DNA from: Schizochytrium sp. TIO01
Lineage: Eukaryota > Sar > Bigyra > Thraustochytrida > Thraustochytriidae
Direction: 5' to 3'
DNA: 64,000 nucleotides
Assembly: GCA_004764695.1 (NCBI GenBank)
Contig: SMSO01000025.1
Location: forward strand, 4,256,862-4,320,861
In this document: positions 45,118 through 56,491 of the stretch, in pieces
Layout: the number at the start of each line of letters is the position of its first letter
Position numbering within the stretch: the stretch's first letter is position 1
Notes under the pieces: generated by a model
Told to the model about the DNA's origin: nothing
Databases searched by the model: none
Seen by the model: the letters and a program-made list of their open reading frames with translations, nothing else
Program-made: the position numbers and the translations under genes

Positions 45118-45970
45118 GATTCCGCAGCAGAATTAGAAGTCAAGGTCAACGTCGAACGAAATGGTTGAGGTGATGGTGTGCGAAACCGTAGCTCACTGGT
45201 ATCTTTGATTGCAATTTAGAGATACTTGCTCGAGCAAAGCAAAGTAAAGCAAGGCATTGTAAGGAGTGCGTGTCACGCGTGCAATTTTAGAATTAAGCAG
45301 TGCTACGTCGAGCTAAGGCATTGCATGCCAAAATGCAATTAGTAGGCTCCTCAACTGGTGATTTTATCATAATCAACTCGGGATAGTGTTGAGCTCCTCC
45401 CGATTAGTAACGCAGCCTTGTGGGATGCGGCCGCGTACTGAATCTTCCTGAAGGCCGACGTGCTCAGCGTAGTTGCTCAAGTATGTTGTAAGATGCACTT
45501 ATAAAGCTAGTACCTTGCCACAGCCAAAAATCAAGGCTACAACAGAATTGGAAGGAAGATGGCAAATCATAACAAAACAATTCAAAGACAGCAGACAATG
45601 ACTTTCTAATATTTCTGTTTTATTGGGGAGAATATTTGATGAGGTGGTAGGGTATTTATATCGCAAAAAAGTGAACGAATATCATCGAGACTATACTACC
45701 TACTAGTACACCAACTCTTAAACCGACCCAGTTGATACGAGATGATTCGAATTTGGAGTATAGTACTGGACAGAGATGAAAACGCCATAATACCCAGCAG
45801 AGGTATAAGTTTAGGCCTGTCCACACGCGGAGAAGCGACCGGAAAAGATTTAAGAATGCTCATTTTGGTTTGTTGTACTAGTAAAGGTAGCAGCAACAAA
45901 AGCACCACAAACCTCACCGATTGAGAACCATGTGGTAATCTTTTAATTGGTGGCAATCAGTGTAGTAGAT

Positions 45971-48214
45971 CTAGGCACTGAAGTCACCATCAAAACTCTT
46001 GAAGCCAGCAAGTTTGAAGAGGAAAAAGTACTCAGATTCTGGGAGTTGGTGACACCAGTTCCAAGCAGAAGTAAGGCGACCATCAATGCAGGATCCCGCT
46101 TCAAAAAAGTTGTCTGCGCCGGATCCATCAAAAGCACGCTTGAAAAAATCTTGCAAAATCGTCTTGATGGCGTCCTCCACGGAGCCAAAGCGAGCCTCCA
46201 CGAGTTCCTCTAGTGCAGGGTCTTCTGGAAGCTTGTTTGCAATGTACTTAAGACAGCTCACCAGAGCATTGAGGATTCGAGGTACCTGATTATACTTATC
46301 AATAAACAGGAGTGCATTTGGGACATTCGTGTCACCAAGATGAATCACGCTTGAACCTACCCAACCTTCTACAGTATGACCAAGACGCTGCTGGACAGCG
46401 TATAGAATACCATGCATAGCCTTGGAGGTGCGTGGTGCTGGCTGAAGACGGTTTATTCCTTGACCAGTGTTACGAAGCTTGTACGGGGAGTCAGGATCCA
46501 GCAAGTCTCCCTCGGCTAAGCTCCACAAACGGAACATATCATGCACGATCTCTCGCCACAACGTGAGAGACTGCAAGACGTAGTAGTACTGACGCTCGTG
46601 CGTGTGAGTAAGACGCGAACCAGACTCGCCTCCATAGATAGCAAGAGACCACTTAGACTCAGCGACCTCTTTCGAGCCAAAGTGTTTTTTGAGCAGTGTG
46701 ATAATGTAATCGATAGGCTTACAATTGCTGTTCAAGTACGAGGTATTATCTCCGATACTGTACAGGCAACGCTTGATCTCATCTTCCGAAATTTCTGTGT
46801 TTGCGTTTCGCTTGGAATATTTGCGGGCAATCAGGTCAATAGCATGCTCCTTGAGTTTGATTTCGCGCTGAATCTGCTGCCTACTCTTGCCGTCCGGAAG
46901 AATCTCCATGGTTGCGGTAGAGATATACTCGTCTCGCAGCACAGCAAGTGCCTTTTTGGACTTTAGCAATGAGTAAACAGTTTGCATAGGTGCTACCAAG
47001 TCAAACTCAAGAAAATCGCGTACCTCCGGGATCATGGAGTCTTGAAGTAGGTAAATCATCTTGCCGTAAGTTCCACGCATTTTTTCCGGATTCATGACCT
47101 TGTATCTGCGCCCAACCTCAAAAACACGGGTAAAGGTTGCCTTGTACTTGGAAAAAGCACGGTCCTCCACTAGCTGCTGTGCGAGGTCATATTTGTAAGA
47201 TGTCGCGATGCCTACCAGCGTCGCCCCGACGCACTTCATCAGCGAGTGCAGCCTCTTGGTCTCCGTCTTGAACTCTCGACCATCCACAACATTCGCGTAA
47301 TCGCTTGACCTCATGATCGCATGCACCAGCCTCAGTCTTGTCCGCTCTTTATATTCCAATCTCAGCGGCACATACCTTGATCTATCTTCGTACCATGCTC
47401 CAATCTGCTCCTTTGCTTCTTCCGAGAGTGAATCTTCAGGGTCTGATACTAAACCCAGCGTGGACATAATCCCTCTACCCGAACTTTGCCCACCCATGGC
47501 TTTCCGTGCATCAGCCCTCTGGTCGTCGAGTAGCGCCTGGATCTCGTCTACAGTTAAGTACCTCTCATCCTTGTGCTGATCATCAAGCATGGCTGACTCT
47601 TTACCCTCCTGTTGCCGCTGGACCTTCTCTGCTACCATTTTCGCACTTGCTTCATAGGCCCGGAGTTCTTCATCGCCTTCGACGAATCTGTCAGAGGCAG
47701 TAGCAGCATCAGCACCAGCATCAACAGCAGCACTAGCGCTTGCGTCTCCAGAACTCATATCGATGTCCATCTCACGTTCTACACTCATAGTATCGTTATC
47801 TTTCTCTGTGTGGACTTCGTTGTAAACCTCTTCTCTTTGATCCATTTTGCTTTGGTTAGATTCGTTGCAGCCGTTGTTGGAGGCACTCGAGTTGGTCTGC
47901 TCACCAAGACTTTCCCGTTTCTGCGAACCTATTTCCGTGCTTTTGCCACTTGCTGAGGTCTCTTTCAATTCCTGGTTTGTATCCTCTGGTTTGATTTTCT
48001 TCGATATTGATGCTTGTGTTGTGATTGTCGCTGTTGCAGTCGTTGACAAAGCTGCTGCCGAGGCTGAAGCGCCCTGGGAGCAGGATGCCGCTACTTTGGG
48101 TGCTTCTGCTCCAGGCTCTGTTGCTTGCTGGTTGGCGTCGGCGCGGCGTCTGGAAGTTGCGTCTTCGTCCCCCTCCAAGCGGTGCGCCTTCGCCCAGTCG
48201 TCGCCCTCCTGCAT
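45971..48214 (-). CDS. UPF0652 / DUF2009 family protein
   Basis: The C-terminal part, about residues 270-747, matches the DUF2009 (UPF0652) family of plants and protists as I remember it. The landmarks are YVLQSLTLWREIVHDMFRLW, LRNTGQGINRLQPAP, WVGSSVIHLGDTNVPNAL and FIDKYNQVPRIL. The family's biochemical role is not established to my knowledge. The first 270 residues are low-complexity (Ser, Ala, Glu, Asp) and probably disordered. The frame is open 17 codons upstream of the first ATG, to a GTG at 48265 right after a stop, and that stretch is Ala/Arg-rich. I use the ATG at 48214, giving 747 residues. An unseen upstream exon remains possible. There are no membrane segments or known catalytic motifs. 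Confidence 0.88.
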   Translation of the reverse strand: MQEGDDWAKAHRLEGDEDATSRRRADANQQATEPGAEAPKVAASCSQGASASAAALSTTATATITTQASISKKIKPEDTNQELKETSASGKSTEIGSQKRESLGEQTNSSASNNGCNESNQSKMDQREEVYNEVHTEKDNDTMSVEREMDIDMSSGDASASAAVDAGADAATASDRFVEGDEELRAYEASAKMVAEKVQRQQEGKESAMLDDQHKDERYLTVDEIQALLDDQRADARKAMGGQSSGRGIMSTLGLVSDPEDSLSEEAKEQIGAWYEDRSRYVPLRLEYKERTRLRLVHAIMRSSDYANVVDGREFKTETKRLHSLMKCVGATLVGIATSYKYDLAQQLVEDRAFSKYKATFTRVFEVGRRYKVMNPEKMRGTYGKMIYLLQDSMIPEVRDFLEFDLVAPMQTVYSLLKSKKALAVLRDEYISTATMEILPDGKSRQQIQREIKLKEHAIDLIARKYSKRNANTEISEDEIKRCLYSIGDNTSYLNSNCKPIDYIITLLKKHFGSKEVAESKWSLAIYGGESGSRLTHTHERQYYYVLQSLTLWREIVHDMFRLWSLAEGDLLDPDSPYKLRNTGQGINRLQPAPRTSKAMHGILYAVQQRLGHTVEGWVGSSVIHLGDTNVPNALLFIDKYNQVPRILNALVSCLKYIANKLPEDPALEELVEARFGSVEDAIKTILQDFFKRAFDGSGADNFFEAGSCIDGRLTSAWNWCHQLPESEYFFLFKLAGFKSFDGDFSA

Positions 48215-49637
48215 CCGCAACCGTGCCGAGCGGGCTGCGGCAGCGGCGAAGTCGCGATGCGGCACTGGTGTTCACTCAATAATTCATTCATCTTCCCTTT
48301 TCTCCATTCACGCACCTCTCCTACTATAGACTATTCCGTATAGCCCACTGTACTCGGCACCGAATGTTCCATAGTAAATCGTATACTCTACTGTACGACG
48401 AAGGCTGCGGTGCCTACATAAGATATATGGTAGCCCTGTCTACTGTGAATGATGAGACGAAGGCGCAGCTTATTCTTGTATCAAAACCTCAAGCGCAAAA
48501 AGGGCTGGCAGGAGGTAGAAGCCAGATAGTGGATACAGTAGGAGTCAATTGCTGTTTGGACGCCTCGCTTTCTCTGGCAAAGGTTCTCTTTTCTTCGAAC
48601 ACTTAAGTTCTCTGTAATCTCTGGGCAACTCAAGTCTGTTTTAGGAATGATTGAGGAAGCAGGTTTGTCATTCAGGATGTATTCATGGATTGTCAAGATG
48701 GAGCCACTTGCGGAGCTAGGTGCTGTGCGGGCAAAAGGCATCTTCGACGAGCTCGATCGATCGCTGGTTGAAGGAGAATAAGTTGAGAAAGAGGAGAATG
48801 ATTTTTTTTAAATGAGAAAGACAATAACGGTATAAGGTAACGAAGTTCTCGAGAAGCTGCAAAATCATGGGCTTGAAAGCTGAAGAGATGAGGGCAGGAC
48901 GCAAACGTAAAATAGTGAGCAACGAATTAAAGAAGTATTGAGAATATGCAATTCGGAAAGATTTAGTTTGGAAGATGTAGAATGGAGCCGAAGTTGAAAT
49001 TCGTGCGAGGTTGCGACCTAGTTGAGGCGTAATTTGGAGAAGGAGCACAACGAAGAGATTGCAGTGTATGAATAGATCACTTGAGATTGCAGTGATAATA
49101 TAGGGCTTATGAATTGCCTTAAAGCGCGTCTATGCAGGGAAGTGCGACCACAAACTTTCACTATCCCTAATTCATTTGATGGAGCCAAGCGAACAACTGT
49201 TAAGGGTGTGCTTCAAGCGAGGAATTTCAAAAGATTCTGCGTAGCCTGGACCTAAAAACTTGTTATAAGGTTCACGGGCTGTAGTCCTCGGGTATGTCTC
49301 AGTAATTTATGCACACGAAGCTTGGCGATTGTTTTGTTCATAAACAACATGTCGCAGATAGAGGTTTAGAACAGAAATGACAACATTTGCAACATCATAG
49401 AAATAAAAGTATCAAGATACTTAAGCTGGAAATGTAGAAGTGACAAAGGGCGTTCATCTAATTGTAAATCGTGCAGGTATAGTACGCAAGTTCACTCTAC
49501 CTATTCAAGCTAGATATTAGAAGAGCAAAATGCTGAGTGAGGTGAAATGTACCATCTCAAATCTTACAGAATAAATAAGAAACTTTCATCTTTGTATCTT
49601 GCATCGCTGTGCAGTTCTTGAAGAAGCAAGCTAATGT

Positions 49638-49683
49638 AATAAAAGTCTAATTGTCTGCGTAATAAAAGTCTAATTGTCTGCGT
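49638..49683. repeat. Perfect 23-bp tandem duplication
   Basis: Two identical adjacent 23-base units, each beginning TAATAAAAGTC and ending in TGTCTGCG. This points to a recent local duplication in non-coding DNA. Confidence 0.95.
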
Positions 49684-52154
49684 ACAGGCTTTAAACTCAG
49701 ATACCCATGATTAAAGTAAGAAAAGACATCGGTTAGACTTGAGGTCAATTGGAGCAAACCTCGACTTTTCCATGTTGAGGATATTTTCATCTTTCTGAAA
49801 CCAGGCTCTTTATGGTATCTTTGGCTTAGAAAAGCAATATATTCGTGAGCCTAGATGGTTTTCAGTATTTTTTCAGCTTCGTAGATTCTTCGACATCTTT
49901 ATGACGCAAGCTTAAGAAAAGGAAGTATTCTGTGAGAAAAACCAGCACCACGATACTCCTTCGCATTCAACATCTTGCAAAAAGGAAAAAAAGAAAAAAA
50001 GAATAACAGGATCGCCGATCCAGCTCCGATCTCCCTTCCTTAAATATGCTGAATAGTCGCTCATCATCCTGAGGGTAGCATTTCACTTTCCGTTGTTGCC
50101 TCGCACCACGCAAACTTGGTGGTGAGTAGATATTTTCACTCCTATGGTCAGTTTGTGATGCATTCCTGCATCCCCTTCAAGCCATTGCCGTCTGCAAAAT
50201 CGTCCTCGCCAGCACCCGCACAACTTCTCTGAGCCCTAATAAATTCGCACACCACACTGTACAAGAAACAAGCAAACACGCTAGCTGGCCTAAGGTTAAA
50301 TGTCGCTTTCCTTTTTGGACTTCCATAGTTCATACAAACCCTGTAGTGTAGGAAGACCGCTGCCTTCTGAAGAGAGCATCCCCTTACTCCTCATGAGCAT
50401 AATGTTGTTTGCCTGTTATTCAAGCATCGCCATCTGATGCCAGCTCATAGCGATGAGCTGGTCCTCGTCGTCATAAGTTGAAGGAGGTCAGGCAAAGCGA
50501 GCTTGCCGCCGAATTGGAGAACAGCCATCTCTCTTCGTACGAGCATTCTAAATCAACCAGCACCGACCTCTGAACAACTCGTCATGAACATAATTCCAAG
50601 TGCTTGCGCCAGAAACTGAAAGGACTTGAAGCGCGAATTAATTGCCCCATCGCTAGCAAGTGCCACGGGTAGGTAGGTGGTATCTATGTAATTGCTCAAC
50701 TTATAAGGGTGGCCACGCGCGTGCCTTTGTTACGTTGCGCCACCCAGCTGACCACCCTCCGCCTCCGCGCCAAAAACCTTCTTCGCTGCTTGCCACGAAG
50801 CCTCCGGGCCGCCTCCACAACGTTTCGGGAGACCGACTGCTGACCACGGCGATGTATTCATCCTCATGCTGGCATCATCGCCACGCATGCGTCTTGAAGC
50901 TTCTTCAAGTCCTGGCAGAGCGAAGTTGAGTCGGACCTTCGTTGCTGTTGTAATTTCTGTCCTTTACAGCCGAAAAACAGTGAACTTTTTATTCATTTAT
51001 TTAATTATTTAATCAATTAATTAAAAAGGTATTTAAAACAGAATAGTTAATTAAAAACCATTCTCATTCTATTTCTAAGTTTCATAGTAGTTTCAAGATT
51101 CAGGGTAAACTACCGCTCGCTACCTGATCATGCTCAAGCGAGCTCGGAGCTTTCTGGCGCCTCTCATCCATACTGGCGTTTCAGGATTTACATAGGAGCT
51201 TCCCCTTGATCAAAGATAAAATGCTCGGTATCGCAGCTTCAAATTATTCGACTTTCCGGTTTTCTCAATCTTTTTATAGAACGAAAAAGGGAAGGAAGGT
51301 TAATTTATATACCTACTCGCTATTTATTTATTTTATTTTAAAAATTAAAATTAAAATTAAAAATTAAAACAAAAGGTGTTCAAAAAAGGGAGAGAAAGAA
51401 AGCGCCCTGAAAAGAGCGATCAATGAAAACCTGTAGCAGGGATGGCCCGGAATGGATGCGGTGATGCGTGGGCATAGGCAAACAGTCATACGCTCTTGGT
51501 GGGAACCGTGTTTGTATCTAAGTCCGTCTGCCTGCATGTGTTATGCCGCTTCCTTCTCCTCTCGGGTACCGCTTGCATCGGTGTGTTTTCGTTGCTTGCG
51601 CCCGTGCGTTCGTTTCGAGGTCTTAGCACTTTCCTTTCCTTTTCTCCCTTTACAAAAAGAAAAGAAAAAAAGAAACACACGACAATAATGTTTTTTTTGT
51701 TTTGTTTTTTTTTTTTCAACAGAAACAACATAAAAGAGAACTCACAGAAACTCTGCAAATAAATTGCCTTTGAAGAGGAATGAGCTCGAAATAAACGATT
51801 TGCTCATGAAAACAACTAATCGATCTTCGATAAAATTCAAGGAGGCTTCAACTTCGCTGGATTGAAGATACATGTAGACTGCCCAGCCGACCAGCCACAT
51901 AAACAAGCAAGAGCCCAAGCAATACAGCAATCACAGAGCTGCCAGCACTGCGTATTTCGCGATCAGCCTCTCGAGTGATGGAAGTTGAACTTGGCTCCCT
52001 TCTAAGAATTCAATCGATTCTTCATTTCCTGCAGAACTGACTGACATCCTTCACCGACAGCGCTGCAGATCGCGACCTCAGCATCCATCTCCAGCCTCGA
52101 CGCCAGCGTCAGCAGGGGGGCAAGGCCATTCGCGAGGCGATTGTTGGATTGCGG

Positions 52155-52210
52155 ACAAATTGCAGCAGAATTGCAGCAGAAATTGCAGAATTGCAGAACT
52201 GCAGAATTGA
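52155..52210. repeat. Degenerate GCAGAATT-type tandem repeat
   Basis: Units of ATTGCAGCAGA and ATTGCAGA alternate about six times. The stretch is open on both strands, which explains Cys/Gln/Asn-rich spurious frames. Confidence 0.8.
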
Positions 52211-52559
52211 TTGTCCATTGTGCATTTGCTCTCACGCTTGGAGTGCCTGATCGGGGTGGACTGTTTCTTGGCATTAGGAACGGCTGTTGCAAAGACAAAC
52301 TCGACGCAGAGCACGTGGGTGCGACAGTCAGTGTAAGCACGCACGCGGCAGGTGGAGGGAGGCACAGACTGTTAGCCTGGCGGCGGGCGGCGAGGCGAGG
52401 AGCGACATCGAGGCGCCTCCACAGAGGTAAGAGGCACCTGCTGCAGCAAGTTCTTCTCACCGTCATTGGATTCATCAGAGCAAAAGGGAACCCCCTTCTT
52501 GGTGCTTTGGAGCGCTGTCCATAATCGTCTCCGTGAAGCAGAGACCTCATTCGGCTAGC

Positions 52560-52600
52560 CACCATACAGACATACAGACATACAGACATACAGACATACA
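52560..52600. repeat. (CATACAGA)n octanucleotide tract
   Basis: About five perfect octanucleotide units. The opposite strand reads as a Met/Tyr/Val/Cys run and is not a true coding start. Confidence 0.95.
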
Positions 52601-52689
52601 TCTTACAGGGTATTGGAGGTGAGTTGTTCTGCCGGATAGATTTGGGGATTTAGGAAGGGAACTCGTGAGTCTGCCGGATTACAAAGTCA

Positions 52690-53106
52690 TTGCGGCAAAG
52701 GACGAACGACACTGCGAGTGCTTTCTTTGCAGAGGAGGAGACCTTGTGCGGCACAGCAGGACGTCGAAGCTTGGTACGAGGAGTCTGAAAGTGAAGTCTG
52801 CTTGCTGGGCCTCTTCCGACTAGAAACGTGAGACAAAGGGAAAGTGCTCTTAGAGAGGCGGGAGGTTAGTCTTGTCCCGGAGACGAAATACATTGCGAGC
52901 GCGCCGACTTGCTCCGATTCGGGGCAGCACACAACTCGCAAGGTCTTCACCATCTTGCACAACCTTAGAAACCAAGTCAAGACGCTTGCTAGTGACCAAA
53001 GGGACGCTCTGTGTGAGAAAGGGACTCCAAGGGCCATAGGGGAAGGCCCCGTTCGCCCGTTCGTGACCAAACCCAGCAGCGAAGGCTTCGCGTGCTTCGC
53101 ATGCTG
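52690..53106 (+). pseudogene. Coding-like frame with an internal TGA, family unknown
   Basis: From about 52690 one phase reads about 46 codons, including QQDVEAWYEESESEVCLLG, to a TGA at 52829-52831. It continues in the same phase for about 90 more codons, including RKVFTILHNLRNQVKTLASD, to the next TGA. No ATG is well placed. The antisense phase at 52687-53070 is also open, so the coding strand is uncertain. It may be a decayed gene or mobile-element remnant. Confidence 0.22.
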
Positions 53107-53308
53107 AGAGTTTTGGACGGTTGACTCCTCGCCTGAGCTCGTGCCACCGAATTTTCATTGCCAAAACGCAAATACACTAAAACCCCGTGTACCTTTCTTC
53201 ATATTCATTAAGACGCTCTGTACATTGCTGTCCAAGGAACGACGCCTTGAGCAAGCATATAAGGGTTGGAAAACAAAACATATTTCTTAACACGAAAGAG
53301 GATAGCGG

Positions 53309-55108
53309 ATGGAAATACAAGATAGCGCGCAGACGGCGCCTGAGGAGGCTGCAGAAGATGAAACGCTAACAAAAGAGTCCAAGATTGGCTCAAGTACTGG
53401 GGCAAGTTCATCGAAATCTGATACAGTCGCAGGGTTCCCCCCATCACCGCCATCTCATCAAAAACGTGCTCCACGCTCCGTGGTGCAACATCTTCATATT
53501 TTGGTTGATGAAGACGATGACGATGACGGGGAAACGGGCGCCAGCAGTCTGGTCCACGGAAAAGACAATGGGATGAGTGACTTAAGTAGCGGAACTTTCG
53601 ACGAGGCAAACACCAGTATCCATCTGGCCTCTCTATCAGAAGAGGCAAAATCACCTGGACCAATGTCCTTTGATCGACAGATTCAGGACTTGGAATCTTA
53701 CTTTCGCGAGCTTGTAGCTCAGGAGAGTATTGACAACACTGATCATTCTCAGGACCCAAGCTTTCACGGAAAACACCGCCTTGTTCACTTCCACAGCCAA
53801 GACCGTCTCATGGTATTTACCCCAGCGCAAACTCCGAGGTCAAGGGGAAAGTCAATGCTTGATGGAGTCATGCGAAGAATGCGACGTGCATCAAAATCAT
53901 CTCCCTCACTTCCGGAGCCCTCGCCATTTGCGCTAAGTGGGCGAGACCGCACCATGTCAAGCCCAGAATCTCCGTTTCAGTCGCGTAAAACGATAACGCG
54001 AACCCAATCAAGTCCGCGGAACAAGCGACATGGTCAAGTGAAAGCAAGCCAAAGCACATCCCAGCTTCCGACACCCTCAGCTCTGCCTCCAACTCCTCCT
54101 GCAAACAATACCAAGGCCAATGCACGTGCAGATGCTCGCGCAGGCCAGGAATCTCCCCAACGTAACACATTGCCAAATATGCATTCACAAAAGAAACATC
54201 AACATCACCAAACACCCCGGTCTGCCCGATCAACCAACAGAGGCATGCCAACAAGCCCGCTCTCGCGTCTTCGCTCATCCTTTTTCTCAAGGTCACCTAG
54301 CAAAGATAGTCTAATGTCTGCTCAAAACAGCAGTCCGCGTAGCCAACCAGTCTCCGTAGACCGACATGATTGGTGGCGCAAGAACTCGAGTCTCGCAATT
54401 GATCTTCTTACGCAATCTCCCTCTTGTATCATTGGGATGCTTACAAACGAAGAGTTCTCATTGACACAACGAAAGCAGCTCGTTCAAGAAGTCCAATCGT
54501 TGTGTCTTTATAATGTAGATAGTGATACACGTCAACAGCTCTTGCTAATGAACCTTGCTGATGAGCTTTTACGCCATGAGTTTCGTAAAGCCGCGGACAG
54601 TTCGGAGGGAGGCCAAACAGAACTTCGCAGCAGTAGTAGCGGCGCTGCGCTGTTCCTCTCAGCGTATGTGCGACGGACAGAGTGCGAAAGAGCAGCCAAT
54701 GATATTATCGATACAGCTCTGGACCCTGCTCTCGATAAAAATGGCCCGTCATCGGATCCCGCGATTCTCGCAGGACGAATTCTTCGAAAAATGAAACCCG
54801 AAGCATTCCCTGTTGGAGTTCGCTTACTGTGTCGGCAAATAAACGCCCTTGCTCAAGACGAGGAAGAACAACAACGTCGTGTGAGCGGCTTTTTGGTCCT
54901 CAAATACATTAACCCAATTCTGGTTGCGGGGCCTAGAGGAGTTCACTCCCAGCGTCAGCTCATCGAAGCGGCTCGATTTTTGCAGCATTTAGCGAATCAC
55001 GCCTCGTCCCCAAGGGCTATCACAAAGTCTGCAGATCTTGACGAGTTTTTGGCCTCAAATCGCACTGCTATGCGCTCTTTGCTCGCGTCATTTCACGGGT
55101 CCAACTGA
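53309..55108 (+). CDS. RasGAP-domain protein with long disordered N-terminus
   Basis: The 599-residue protein has a Ser/Pro/Arg-rich disordered region (1-350) with many SP and TP sites and an Asp run at 67-73. From about 355 to 595 it reads as a RasGAP-related domain. The clearest hallmark is FLVLKYINPILVAGP at 528-542, matching the FLxLRFINPA block; an upstream helix, VGVRLLCRQINAL, fits too. RasGAPs speed GTP hydrolysis by Ras-type GTPases. The usual arginine-finger context (FLR/FRxN) is not visible; the matching place may be LFLSAYVRRTECERA (448-462). It may therefore be a weak or non-catalytic binder, as IQGAPs are. The start is the first ATG, with no intron. The target GTPase is unknown. 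Confidence 0.75.
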   Translation: MEIQDSAQTAPEEAAEDETLTKESKIGSSTGASSSKSDTVAGFPPSPPSHQKRAPRSVVQHLHILVDEDDDDDGETGASSLVHGKDNGMSDLSSGTFDEANTSIHLASLSEEAKSPGPMSFDRQIQDLESYFRELVAQESIDNTDHSQDPSFHGKHRLVHFHSQDRLMVFTPAQTPRSRGKSMLDGVMRRMRRASKSSPSLPEPSPFALSGRDRTMSSPESPFQSRKTITRTQSSPRNKRHGQVKASQSTSQLPTPSALPPTPPANNTKANARADARAGQESPQRNTLPNMHSQKKHQHHQTPRSARSTNRGMPTSPLSRLRSSFFSRSPSKDSLMSAQNSSPRSQPVSVDRHDWWRKNSSLAIDLLTQSPSCIIGMLTNEEFSLTQRKQLVQEVQSLCLYNVDSDTRQQLLLMNLADELLRHEFRKAADSSEGGQTELRSSSSGAALFLSAYVRRTECERAANDIIDTALDPALDKNGPSSDPAILAGRILRKMKPEAFPVGVRLLCRQINALAQDEEEQQRRVSGFLVLKYINPILVAGPRGVHSQRQLIEAARFLQHLANHASSPRAITKSADLDEFLASNRTAMRSLLASFHGSN

Positions 55109-56491
55109 TAAACCAGAAAATATACCTTTCTGATGTACTATAAATCAAGGTCAACTTGATTCATTTTCAAGCCAAGCAAATCTGACCCTCTCTTCTCATA
55201 GTCAAGGTTGTTTGCCCCAATCTTCGCATTCATTGTGACGTGTACATACAAGTGTCTTATACAGCAGCAGGAGCAGCCGCAGCCGTTGCATTGCCAACAT
55301 GTCTTTTTCCCGTTGCTTGACACAACGTGCTTTTCATTTCCTTTTTGCACCGTATCTGTTTATTCTCAGTATCATTTCCTATTTTGAACACCATTTTACA
55401 TTTTCACAGAGATCTCCTGAATGTATTCCTCAGAAAATTACCGAGAGTTGGCCTCATATGGCCTCATATAACCTCTCTTCTTTCATGTGATACTTAGCGT
55501 AAAGATCCGCATAGTCTCTAGTGCAATTGCGCGAAATGCAAATACGAAATGTTACTTTGTCTTAAGGTGATACAAAGTATGTCACCCTCAAGCTGAGAGG
55601 TCATCAATGACCTTCTCGTGGCTCTCAGAAAAACAACTTACTGATTTGTTGCGACTGCCTTTAATTGCGTGAGCCTCGGATCGAGATCAGAGTCGACCAT
55701 TTTACTCTTGTGATATGCTTAGATCAGCCTCAAATTCACATTCGGGAGTTAAATGTGGCAACGACATCATCGTTAAATCCTTGGCGTCTGATTCTTCAGT
55801 AATGAGAAACCCAAACGAACCGCAATCTCTTTCTCCTTTTCCTTTTCCTTTTCTTTTTTTCCTTTAACTTTAAAAACTTTTCCTTTTTCTATGAGTGGTT
55901 TGCCGAAGAAAACTAGTTGCAAATACACTCCATTTCACCATTTCATATGTATCCATCAGCTAGTTTTCCAACCTAAACGACTTTGAAGAGACCAAGCAAT
56001 CTCTACCGCTGCATGCAGTTTCTACGACTAGCTCATGCGTTACTTTTATTCGCCAAGCACGAAGCGAAGCTATTATATTCACTCCTCATTTTAGCAACCA
56101 CCTCACCTTTATACTCCTCTTCTCTTATCATAGTGCCCCCTCCCCATATAAAAGCTGCAGGAGGAGCACATCTACAGCTTTGCTATGGTCCTCTAGGGTC
56201 ATATGAGGGGGGGGTTATCGATTACAAGACTCGTGTGCCACGCGGGAATGAGTGATCATCGAGGACAGCGCAGGCCTCCAGTAGGTTATAAGGGTGCAAA
56301 TAGGTTATAGATATTTAGCTGTGTGTAATGTTGAAAATAGCCTATTGTCGAGGGAAGCGGCAAGTGGAGTTTAATTGGAGAGAATGAGTGAATGAAATGA
56401 GTTGTTGAATGCCATTGTAAATGAATCAATCAGTCACTTGATCGATTGATCGCTTGAAACCGAAGCGGGTCAATTGAGTCGCATTGCGACG
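55109..56491. other. Spacer between two plus-strand genes
   Basis: This spacer contains a T/C-rich tract (about 55835-55890), a CCCCATATAAAA string near 56150 and a G run near 56206-56214. No gene or RNA is seen. Confidence 0.6.

Larger units (their letters stand above)
44120..45970. other. Spacer with CACGTG sites and AGGTACCT repeats
   Basis: This includes the MORN-adenylate kinase promoter. CACGTG hexamers occur at 44176, 44714, 44768 and 45083. A repeated AGGTACCT block lies at 44466-44495. An ATG frame of 56 codons is at 44947-45117, with no known family. No larger gene is seen. Confidence 0.5.
48215..53308. other. 5-kb spacer between divergent genes, with repeats and coding-like remnants
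   Basis: AT-rich DNA occupies about 48.3-50.0 kb and 51.0-51.4 kb; GC-rich islands lie near 50.4-50.9 and 52.0-53.1 kb. Simple repeats at 49638-49683, 52155-52210 and 52560-52600 are listed separately. A coding-like frame with an internal TGA lies at about 52690-53106. A minus-strand frame at 52002-52601 starts inside a microsatellite and is probably spurious. Confidence 0.5.

Noticed and set aside
52002-52601. 199-codon minus-strand frame
   Set aside because: Its start lies in an octanucleotide repeat (Met/Tyr/Val/Cys run), it crosses another degenerate repeat, and it shows no known domain.
52687-53070. 127-codon minus-strand frame over the 52.7-kb remnant
   Set aside because: It begins with GTG on the minus strand and reads as basic/Ser-rich low-quality protein; the plus-strand phase looks more protein-like, although the strand remains uncertain.
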